A stretch of DNA of 6,206 bases from Candidatus Aphodoplasma excrementigallinarum (lineage in GTDB: Bacteria; Bacillota; Clostridia; UBA1381; UMGS1253), in contig DVOF01000103.1 in assembly GCA_018713805.1 (NCBI GenBank), positions 1-6,206 of the forward strand, in the 5' to 3' direction. The notes under the pieces were generated by a model that was not told the DNA's origin, did no database searches, and was given only the letters and a program-made list of their open reading frames with translations. The translations under genes and the position numbers were made by a program. Of the stretch, positions 1 through 5,724 are shown piece after piece. Positions within the stretch are counted from its first letter, which is position 1. Every line of letters begins with the position of its first letter.

Positions 1-17
1 ATTATAGTATTTTTTTG

Positions 18-46
18 TTGACTTCCATGCCGATTCGTGATATATT
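18..46 (+). promoter_or_regulatory. Sigma-A-type promoter of the regulator-GRE-activase cassette
   Basis: A TTGACT -35 box (18-23) is followed by a 17-bp spacer and a TATATT -10 box (41-46). The dinucleotide TG at 38-39, one base before the -10 box, makes it an extended -10 promoter. Transcription should start near 52-54. A perfect TATAAT also lies at 47-52, but it is 23 bp from the -35 box, so the first reading is preferred. This is the only convincing promoter seen ahead of the three + strand genes. The assignment rests on consensus match and position only. Confidence 0.75.
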
Positions 47-69
47 TATAATATCGTAATAAATATATC
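39..69. promoter_or_regulatory. Candidate operator: 11-bp perfect inverted repeat over the -10 box and start site
   Basis: GATATATTTAT (39-49) and ATAAATATATC (59-69) are exact reverse complements separated by 9 bp. The repeat covers the -10 box, the predicted transcription start and the DNA up to the Shine-Dalgarno sequence, a position where a bound repressor would block initiation. IclR-family dimers bind palindromes and often repress their own operon, so the adjacent regulator is the natural candidate ligand. The AT-rich composition raises the chance of accidental symmetry, but 11 matched pairs at this location are unlikely to be accidental. Binding by this protein is inference. Confidence 0.6.
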
Positions 70-76
70 GGAGGTG
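70..76 (+). promoter_or_regulatory. Ribosome binding site that sets the TTG start of the regulator
   Basis: GGAGGTG at 70-76 is a strong Shine-Dalgarno match. The GTG codon at 74-76 lies inside it and so cannot be started from this site. The in-frame TTG at 86-88 follows after a 9-nt spacer and is the likely initiation codon. Confidence 0.7.
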
Positions 77-85
77 CTTTTTAAT

Positions 86-793
86 TTGGAGGAATCAAAA
101 CACCGCGCGCCTGCCGCGGCTGCAGCAATCAAAATCGTGGAATCCATAGCGCAGGCCGGAGAGCCGGTGGGTTTGTCCGACATCAGCGGCGATACGGGCA
201 TTAATAAAAATATGATTTCACGCATACTTCCCGCCCTGACCGATGCCGGATGGGTGGTTTTTCACCAGGACACGGGGAAGTATTCGTTATCCCTGCAACT
301 ATTCCGTTTGGGTAGCACAGCCCTGCAAAAGAAAACCCTGATGCGCTGCGCCACCCCGTACCTGAAACGCCTGAACGACCTGACCGGGGAATGTATTCAG
401 ATGGCGGTTTTATATGAGAACCAGGCGGTCTATATTGCGCAGATGGACTCCAAAAAGGTTGCCGGTATCCGCGGGCAAATCGGCGCCAGCTATTCTTTGG
501 ACACCACTGCGCCGGGCAAGGTGCTGAAAGCGTTTGTCAGGAAGGATGGGGATAAGGCTATGACTAAAGTCCGTAAAAAGGGCTACGCCATAGATAATGA
601 AGAATATGGGCGGGGCGTTATCTGCATTGCCGCGCCTGTGTACGATTATTCCGGCGAGGCGGTCGCCGCAATCGGGATTGCCTCTTTGACGGTCAATCAC
701 AGCCTATGCGAGTTGGTGGATTCGTATGTGGATATCCTGCTTGAGCAGGTGAACGGGCTGTCCCGGGAGTTGGGGTATGGCCGTGAAGATTAA
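86..793 (+). CDS. IclR-family transcriptional regulator, compact effector domain
   Basis: A cytoplasmic DNA-binding regulator of 235 residues, counted from the TTG at 86, which is well placed behind the Shine-Dalgarno at 70-76. An in-frame GTG at 74 would add four residues but overlaps that site. Residues about 10-70 form the winged helix-turn-helix, with recognition-helix stretch NKNMISRILPALTDAGWV (40-57) and wing ending in GKYSLS. The rest is the IclR effector-binding domain, recognisable from GYAIDNEEYGRGVICIAAPV and AAIGIAS near the C-terminus. Oddity: between the GKVLKAF helix and RKKGYAID only about 12 residues remain, where E. coli IclR has about 37, so a loop/helix near the ligand pocket is reduced. 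The gene is first in the transcript, 20 nt before the glycyl radical enzyme, and behind a palindromic candidate operator. It probably controls its own operon in response to a small, perhaps acidic or aromatic, molecule. Family assignment is firm; ligand and sign of regulation are unknown. Confidence 0.93.
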   Translation: MEESKHRAPAAAAAIKIVESIAQAGEPVGLSDISGDTGINKNMISRILPALTDAGWVVFHQDTGKYSLSLQLFRLGSTALQKKTLMRCATPYLKRLNDLTGECIQMAVLYENQAVYIAQMDSKKVAGIRGQIGASYSLDTTAPGKVLKAFVRKDGDKAMTKVRKKGYAIDNEEYGRGVICIAAPVYDYSGEAVAAIGIASLTVNHSLCELVDSYVDILLEQVNGLSRELGYGRED

Positions 794-813
794 ATAGAAA
801 GGGAGGTCCGACC

Positions 814-2850
814 ATGAAGACGATCTTGGATTTGAGAAACAGTGTCGGCGCACGGGCGCTAAAACATAATGCCGCCGACCACGACCTGCGTGTCACCTGC
901 CTTACGGAGGTAGGAGAGCAATATCAGCGTGCACCGGCTTTGGAAAAGACAATGGCCTATCTTAAGCTGTATGACGGCAGGTTTGTCCCATATGTATGCG
1001 AAGATTTGTACTTTGCGGGGGCTGCGGGGAACTTCCGTTTGCCGGAGGTTGCCGGTTTGACCGATGATATCGGCCACTTTTGCCCCAATTATCAAAAGCT
1101 TGTAGAGCTGGGCGTTACAGAGCTGCGCCGGCAGGTCCTCGAAACGCGGCCCACAACGCCGGAGCAGGCCCGGGTAAAGCAGGCGTACCTGGACACCATG
1201 GATTTGTTTGTATCGTATATGCAAAAGCATGCGCGGCGTGCAGAAGAGATGGCGGCAGACTGCCGGGGGGAAACGAGGGATAACCTGCTCCGCATGGCGC
1301 GCGACATCGACTATATCTGTAAGCGCCGCCCCGCGACCTTTATGCAGGGGCTGCAATTGGTATTCTTTGCCCACGCCTATATTTTTGTAAAGCCGCATAC
1401 AAATACCATTACCTTTGGCAATCTTGACCGGGTTTTCGAGCCGCTTTACCTGTCTGAGCGCGCCGCCGGGACATTGACGCGTGACAGCGCCCTGGAGCTG
1501 ATATGCCACTTTTACCTTGCCCTTTCCTTTATGGAGCGGGATACGCAAAATATTGTCCTGGGCGGTTCAGATGAAAATGGCGGCTATTTTGAAAACGATT
1601 TAACCATCCTCTTTATGGAGGGGCAGAAAATCTTACATTTTGAGCAGCCGTCCGTCAGCCTGAAAATCCGCAGCGATACCTCTGATGCGGTGTGGGATGC
1701 CGCGCTGGATTTGCTCGCAAAGGGAGGCGGTATGCCATCGTTTTTAAACGATTCGTTGATTATCCGCTCCCTTGTGCGCGCGGGCTTTTCCCAAGAAGAG
1801 GCCAACACGTTTTGCAATGTTGGCTGCTATGAGGCCACGCCTTACGGCAACACCTTTGGCGGGACGGTCTCCGGGATCATTACGCTGGTCGAAGTGTTTG
1901 CAAAATTCTTTGCGCAGGACGCGGCGTACGACACCTTTGACGATTTTTTAAACGCATGGGAGGCCTTTTTGCAGGAGCAGTATCTGACGGTTTATCTCCC
2001 GTCTTTTGCGGCGCGCAGGGAAAATATCCGGACGCATTCTGCAAGCACATTCCTGGGGCTCATCCTGGATGGGTGCACGGAGCGTCTAAAGCTGCCGGAG
2101 CAGTGCGGCGCGCAGAACAATATCTTTTCGGTCAATCTTGGCGGGATAGGGACGGTGACGGACTCGCTGCTGTGCGTCAAGCATTTTGTGTATGACACGC
2201 AAATCTGGACGCTGCCGGAGCTGCGGCGCCAGGTGGCGGAAAATTATCCGGACGGGGAAGCGCTTGCGCTTTTACGATCGTATCCCGTCCGGTTCGGCTC
2301 CGGCGATGCGTACAGCAATCAGCTCGCGGCGCGGGAGGCGCAGCTCCTTGCGTCTTTGGTCACAGACCACCCCTTTGATCGCGAAATAAAAATGCTTCCC
2401 TCCCTGTTCCATTTTACAGGCGACATATTGGCGGATGAGATACCCGCTACCCCTGACGGCAGGCGGGCCGGGGACCGGTATTCTTACGGCGTTGCGGGGA
2501 GCGAGCTTCTGGCGCGGCGGGACACCACGAAGCTCCTGCTGTCCGCAGTAGAGCTGCCGCTGGAGCTGTTCCCCATCGGCGCGCCCATGACGGTCAATCT
2601 GGCGGCAGAGTTTTTAAAAACGCAAAAGGGGCGCTCCGGTGTCCGTACTATGGTGGGAACCTTCCTAAAGGAGGGCGGGTTCCATATTCAGATCAATATT
2701 GCCGACCCGGAAGTGCTCCGCGATGCGCAAAAACATCCGGAGCAGTACAAGGATTTGCTGATCCGGATCAGCGGGCACACCGAGCCGTTTATCAGGTTAA
2801 ACGCCGCAATGCAGGAGGCCTTGATTGCCCGCGCCGAAATGGGGTGCTGA
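814..2850 (+). CDS. Glycyl radical enzyme of the PFL-like superfamily, short form, unknown substrate
   Basis: An oxygen-sensitive radical enzyme of 678 residues. The ATG start lies 6 nt after GGGAGGT (801-807). The PFL-like barrel covers roughly residues 20-540; the glycyl radical domain begins near ATPDGRRAG (about 545). The predicted thiyl residue is Cys338 in NVGCYEATPYG, with Glu340 two residues on. This C-x-E motif is typical of dehydratase, C-S/C-N lyase and decarboxylase GREs, unlike the adjacent cysteines of pyruvate formate-lyase. The radical loop is RISGHTEPF, giving Gly654, with His655 where most families have Tyr. Family members are usually about 760-850 residues; the shortening appears to lie mainly in the N-terminal third. 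The Asp that glycerol dehydratase has 14 residues after its Cys is Val352 here. No encapsulation peptide or microcompartment genes are seen. The next gene encodes its activase, 4 nt downstream. Class is certain; reaction is not assignable, though a lyase, dehydratase or decarboxylase is likeliest. Confidence 0.93.
   Translation: MKTILDLRNSVGARALKHNAADHDLRVTCLTEVGEQYQRAPALEKTMAYLKLYDGRFVPYVCEDLYFAGAAGNFRLPEVAGLTDDIGHFCPNYQKLVELGVTELRRQVLETRPTTPEQARVKQAYLDTMDLFVSYMQKHARRAEEMAADCRGETRDNLLRMARDIDYICKRRPATFMQGLQLVFFAHAYIFVKPHTNTITFGNLDRVFEPLYLSERAAGTLTRDSALELICHFYLALSFMERDTQNIVLGGSDENGGYFENDLTILFMEGQKILHFEQPSVSLKIRSDTSDAVWDAALDLLAKGGGMPSFLNDSLIIRSLVRAGFSQEEANTFCNVGCYEATPYGNTFGGTVSGIITLVEVFAKFFAQDAAYDTFDDFLNAWEAFLQEQYLTVYLPSFAARRENIRTHSASTFLGLILDGCTERLKLPEQCGAQNNIFSVNLGGIGTVTDSLLCVKHFVYDTQIWTLPELRRQVAENYPDGEALALLRSYPVRFGSGDAYSNQLAAREAQLLASLVTDHPFDREIKMLPSLFHFTGDILADEIPATPDGRRAGDRYSYGVAGSELLARRDTTKLLLSAVELPLELFPIGAPMTVNLAAEFLKTQKGRSGVRTMVGTFLKEGGFHIQINIADPEVLRDAQKHPEQYKDLLIRISGHTEPFIRLNAAMQEALIARAEMGC
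2841..2846 (+). promoter_or_regulatory. Ribosome binding site supporting the ATG at 2855
   Basis: GGGGTG sits in the last codons of the glycyl radical enzyme, 8 nt before the ATG at 2855. It is only a moderate Shine-Dalgarno match. With the upstream stop codon ending at 2850, translational coupling is likely. It favours the ATG at 2855 over the in-frame TTG at 2825. Confidence 0.5.
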
Positions 2851-2854
2851 GCCG

Positions 2855-3775
2855 ATGCGGCAGCAGGGCAGGATTTTTGAAATTCAGCACCTCGCGCTGT
2901 ACGACGGCCCCGGCGTACGGACGGTGGTTTACCTGAAGGGCTGTCCGCTTAAATGCGTCTGGTGCCATAATCCAGAGGGGCAGCGTATAGCGCCTGAGCT
3001 GCTCTTCCACGCGGAAAAATGTACAGGCTGCGGCCTTTGCGCCGCTGTCTGCCCGGCGGGGGCGCATGCCGTTTCCGGCGGTATCCACCGTCTTGACCAC
3101 AGCCTCTGTGTGGGCTGCGGCAGGTGCGTGCCGAGCTGTATCCACGCCGCGCTGACCATCGCCGGCGAGACAGTCAGCGTCGAGGCTGCGCTGCGGGAAA
3201 TTCTGTGCGACCGCGCATTTTTTCGCGGAGAGGGCGGGCTCACCCTATCCGGCGGGGAGCCGCTGATGCAGAGTGATTTTGCCTGCGCGCTCCTCGCGGC
3301 GGCAAAGGAGCAGGGAATCCACACCTGTATGGAGACCTGCGGGCATGCGCCGGAGGAAGCGGTGCGGGAAGCAGCGGGTGTGACAGATTTGTTTTTGTAT
3401 GATATCAAGGAGTTGGACACGCACCGGCACAAGGAGATGACCGGGCTGGGGAACGAGCGGATCCTCTCCAACCTCATGCTGCTGGACAGTATGGGAAAAC
3501 GGGTGATTTTGCGCTGCCCGGTCATACCGGGGCAAAATATGCGGAAGGAGCATTTTATGGGCGTTGCGGCTTTGGCCCAGCGGCTCCCCTCCGTGGAAGC
3601 GATAGAGCTTGAGCCGTATCATCCCCTTGGCCTGTCCAAATATGCAGACCTTGGCCGGACGCCGAAATTCAGCAATACTGAATTCCTCAGTGCCGCGTCT
3701 CTTAGCGGCTATGCAGAGGAAATGCGCAAGCTGACAGAAAAGCCCATACGCCTGAGCACGGGCGAGGATATTTGA
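2855..3775 (+). CDS. Glycyl radical enzyme activase (radical SAM, two ferredoxin-type clusters)
   Basis: This enzyme installs the radical on its partner by reductively cleaving S-adenosylmethionine and abstracting hydrogen from the Gly of the upstream enzyme. It has 306 residues from the ATG at 2855, a usual length for the family. A TTG at 2825 would add ten residues overlapping the previous gene. DGPGVRT (17-23) precedes the radical-SAM motif C30-x3-C34-x2-C37. An inserted ferredoxin-like segment follows with two C-x2-C-x2-C-x3-C sets, C56/59/62/66 and C85/88/91/95, each able to bind a [4Fe-4S] cluster. SGGEP (132-136) is the SAM-binding GGE motif. The C-terminal part keeps DLFLYDIKELD and EPYHPLGLSKY. 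The two extra clusters are normal in activases of GREs other than pyruvate formate-lyase, whose own activase lacks them. That supports the view that the partner is not PFL. The gene ends 12 nt before a terminator hairpin. Confidence 0.95.
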   Translation: MRQQGRIFEIQHLALYDGPGVRTVVYLKGCPLKCVWCHNPEGQRIAPELLFHAEKCTGCGLCAAVCPAGAHAVSGGIHRLDHSLCVGCGRCVPSCIHAALTIAGETVSVEAALREILCDRAFFRGEGGLTLSGGEPLMQSDFACALLAAAKEQGIHTCMETCGHAPEEAVREAAGVTDLFLYDIKELDTHRHKEMTGLGNERILSNLMLLDSMGKRVILRCPVIPGQNMRKEHFMGVAALAQRLPSVEAIELEPYHPLGLSKYADLGRTPKFSNTEFLSAASLSGYAEEMRKLTEKPIRLSTGEDI

Positions 3776-3787
3776 TGCAGATTGCGC

Positions 3788-3835
3788 ATACTTAAAAAGG
3801 GAGCGTTCTTGTAAGAACGCTCCCTTTTTAAGTAT
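3788..3835. terminator. Bidirectional intrinsic terminator between convergent operons
   Basis: Bases 3788-3810 and 3813-3835 are exact reverse complements, giving up to 23 paired bases around a 2-nt centre (in practice a slightly larger loop). The GC-rich core is GGGAGCGTTCTT (3799-3810) with its partner at 3813-3824. T5 at 3825-3829 follows the core on the + strand. A5 at 3794-3798 provides the U-tract on the - strand. It lies 12 nt after the activase stop and 30 nt after the atpC stop, so it can end both transcripts. Confidence 0.93.
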
Positions 3836-3865
3836 AACACAGCAAGAGACAGGCTATTTGCTATC

Positions 3866-4273
3866 CTATTTGTGCCGGCCGGTTACCTTCAGCCGGTTCA
3901 TCGCGCGGTTGAGTGCAGCCTGCGTGTGATAATATTCGCGGATACTCTGTTTTTGGCGCATGCGTTCTTCCGCCCGGATTTTGGCTTCGTTCGCACGCTT
4001 GACGTCTATTTCATCCGGCCGTTCCACCGTGTCGGCAAGCAAAACGACAAAGGTCGGCATGATTTCCACAAAGCCGTCGCTTACAGCAGCATAATGCCAA
4101 GTGCCGTCCACCAGGTAGCGCAGCTCGCCCGCCGCCAGGCAGGTCACCATGGATTCATGCCCGGGCAAGATACCACACTCCCCGTCGAGCGCCGGGAACA
4201 CCAGCATTTCACAGCTCCCGCTGAAAAATTTACGGTCGCTGGCCACAATGTCAAGCTGGAATGTTTTCGCCAT
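3866..4273 (-). CDS. atpC: F0F1 ATP synthase subunit epsilon
   Basis: The epsilon subunit belongs to the central stalk of F1, couples rotor to catalytic head and can inhibit ATP hydrolysis. The 135-residue length is normal. The N-terminal beta-sandwich (about 1-85) carries GILPGHESMVT (34-44), the family hallmark. The C-terminal two-helix domain (about 88-130) is rich in Glu, Arg, Lys and Ala. IDVKRA (89-94) matches the I(L)DxxRA ATP-binding motif described in bacterial epsilon subunits, so ATP-dependent control of the inhibitory conformation is plausible. The ATG follows a strong Shine-Dalgarno, GAGAGGTGG (4288-4280 on the - strand), with 6-nt spacing. The gene lies 20 nt after atpD and is the last of the operon, stopping 30 nt before the shared terminator. 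Confidence 0.96.
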   Translation of the reverse strand: MAKTFQLDIVASDRKFFSGSCEMLVFPALDGECGILPGHESMVTCLAAGELRYLVDGTWHYAAVSDGFVEIMPTFVVLLADTVERPDEIDVKRANEAKIRAEERMRQKQSIREYYHTQAALNRAMNRLKVTGRHK

Positions 4274-4293
4274 TACAAACCACCTCTCTGTTC

Positions 4294-5682
4294 TTACTGC
4301 AACGTCTTTGCCTTTTCCATTACGTCGTCAACCGTTCCCGCCATCATAAACGCCTGTTCCGGCACATTGTCCATATCGCCGCCAATAATAGCCTCAAACC
4401 CACGGATCGTTTCCTGGATTGGTACATATTTGCCCTGCATGCCAGTAAAGTTTTCCGCTACATGGAACGGTTGCGACAAAAACTTCTGAATCTTTCTGGC
4501 GCGGTAGACAGCAAGCTGGTCGGCCTCGTCCAACTCCTCCATACCGAGGATGCTGATGATGTCCTGCAGTTCCTTATACTTTTGCAGCAGTTCCTGTGTC
4601 TTCCTCGCCGTCTGATAGTGGCGCTCCCCCACTGCATCCGGCTCCAGGATGCGGGAGGTGGACTCCAGCGGGTCTACAGCCGGATAGATACCCTGTTCCA
4701 CGATCTTACGCGACAGTACCGTCGTCGCATCCAGATGGGCAAACGTAACCGCAGGCGCCGGGTCGGTCAGGTCGTCCGCCGGGACGTACACCGCCTGCAC
4801 TGAGGTGATAGAGCCGCTCTTTGTCGAAGTGATACGCTCCTGCAATTCGCCGACCTCATTTGCCAGCGTAGGCTGATACCCGACGGCGGAGGGCATACGC
4901 CCCAGCAATGCCGATACCTCGGAGCCGGCCTGCACATAGCGGAATATATTGTCGATGAACAAAAGCACATCCTGATTTTCCCGGTCGCGGAAATATTCCG
5001 CCATCGTCAGCCCGGTCTGCGCAACGCGCATACGCGCTCCCGGCGGTTCGTTCATCTGGCCAAATACCAGCGCCGTCTTTTGCAGTACGCCAGACTCTTT
5101 CATCTCTCTCCACAAATCATTTCCTTCACGCGAGCGCTCGCCCACGCCTGTAAAAATGGAATAACCGCCATGTTCGGTTGCGATATTGCGGATCAGCTCC
5201 TGGATCAGAACGGTTTTCCCGACGCCTGCGCCGCCAAACAACCCAATCTTTCCGCCTTTAGCATAGGGCGCCAGCAAATCGATAACCTTGATCCCCGTTT
5301 CCAGAATTTCCACAACTGGGCTCTGCTCCTCAAAGGAAGGCGGCCGCCTGTGGATTGACCACTGCTCCTCCCCCTTCACCTGCTCGCCGCCGTCGATGGC
5401 CTGGCCTAACACATTAAACATGCGCCCCAGGGTCTGGTTCCCGACCGGCACGCTGATTGGCGCACCTGTTGGGCATACCTCCATCCCTTTGCTCAATCCG
5501 TCCGAGGAAGCCAGCATAATGCAGCGCACCGTGTTGTTTCCCACATGCTGCGCCACCTCCATCACCAATGTCCGCCCCGCGTTTTCAACCTTCAGGGCGT
5601 CTTTAATCATGGGAAGCTCCCCATCCTCAAAAGCCACATCGATGACCGGGCCAATTATCTGTACGATCTTTCCGTTTTTCAT
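4294..5682 (-). CDS. atpD: F0F1 ATP synthase subunit beta (catalytic)
   Basis: The catalytic subunit of F1, which binds ADP and phosphate and makes ATP at the inner face of the membrane. It is 462 residues, normal length. The N-terminal barrel begins with KIVQIIGPVIDVAF. The P-loop GGAGVGKT is at 150-157, the catalytic Glu in GERSREG at 182, the Walker B strand VLLFIDN ends near 245, and YPAVDPL with adenine-stacking Tyr is at 333. AVYRARKIQKFLSQPF marks the C-terminal helical domain. Small departures are RYVQAGSE (248-255), where most bacteria have RFTQAGSE, and EELDEAD (382-388) in place of the DELSEED loop that touches gamma. All catalytic residues checked are present, so a working enzyme is expected. 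It is transcribed after atpG with a 42-nt gap and before atpC with a 20-nt gap. Ion specificity (proton or sodium) cannot be judged because subunit c is outside the window. Confidence 0.98.
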   Translation of the reverse strand: MKNGKIVQIIGPVIDVAFEDGELPMIKDALKVENAGRTLVMEVAQHVGNNTVRCIMLASSDGLSKGMEVCPTGAPISVPVGNQTLGRMFNVLGQAIDGGEQVKGEEQWSIHRRPPSFEEQSPVVEILETGIKVIDLLAPYAKGGKIGLFGGAGVGKTVLIQELIRNIATEHGGYSIFTGVGERSREGNDLWREMKESGVLQKTALVFGQMNEPPGARMRVAQTGLTMAEYFRDRENQDVLLFIDNIFRYVQAGSEVSALLGRMPSAVGYQPTLANEVGELQERITSTKSGSITSVQAVYVPADDLTDPAPAVTFAHLDATTVLSRKIVEQGIYPAVDPLESTSRILEPDAVGERHYQTARKTQELLQKYKELQDIISILGMEELDEADQLAVYRARKIQKFLSQPFHVAENFTGMQGKYVPIQETIRGFEAIIGGDMDNVPEQAFMMAGTVDDVMEKAKTLQ

Positions 5683-5724
5683 ACCGTATCACATCCCGCT
5701 TATCAGCAGGAACTGCTCCTTTCC
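5683..5724 (-). promoter_or_regulatory. atpG-atpD spacer with displaced Shine-Dalgarno-like sequence and small hairpin
   Basis: Just after the atpG stop, the - strand reads AAAGGAGC, a strong Shine-Dalgarno match, but more than 30 nt before the atpD ATG. It runs into a 5-bp hairpin (AGCAG and CTGCT around a 3-nt loop, 5705-5717). Nearer the ATG there is only GGGA (5697-5694), 11 nt upstream. The in-frame upstream codons contain a TGA, so atpD cannot start earlier. The hairpin may bring the distant site closer, or the weak site may be enough; this is speculative. Confidence 0.3.

Noticed and set aside
814..1000. Possible microcompartment-targeted enzyme
   Set aside because: No clear amphipathic encapsulation peptide at the N-terminus and no shell-protein genes in the window.
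859..1548. 229-residue open frame on the - strand within the glycyl radical enzyme gene
   Set aside because: It lies wholly antisense to a clearly recognised gene, has no family-like motifs and no ribosome binding context of its own; a codon-bias shadow.
2825..2854. Upstream TTG start for the activase
   Set aside because: It would add ten residues overlapping the previous gene. The ATG at 2855 gives the usual N-terminus and has GGGGTG at suitable spacing.
2929..3525. 198-residue open frame on the - strand opposite the activase
   Set aside because: Low-complexity Ser/Ala/Pro-rich translation, fully antisense to a gene with intact cluster motifs.
3666..3684. 7-bp inverted repeat AATTCAG/CTGAATT inside the activase gene
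   Set aside because: Short, inside coding sequence, with no T-run or promoter nearby; likely chance.
814..3775. Possible pyruvate formate-lyase and its activase (pflB/pflA)
   Set aside because: The active site is C-x-E rather than Cys-Cys, and the activase has two extra ferredoxin-type clusters that the PFL activase lacks.
3872..4803. Two + strand open frames (205 and 180 residues) opposite atpC and atpD
   Set aside because: Both are antisense to highly conserved ATP synthase genes and show no recognisable domain.
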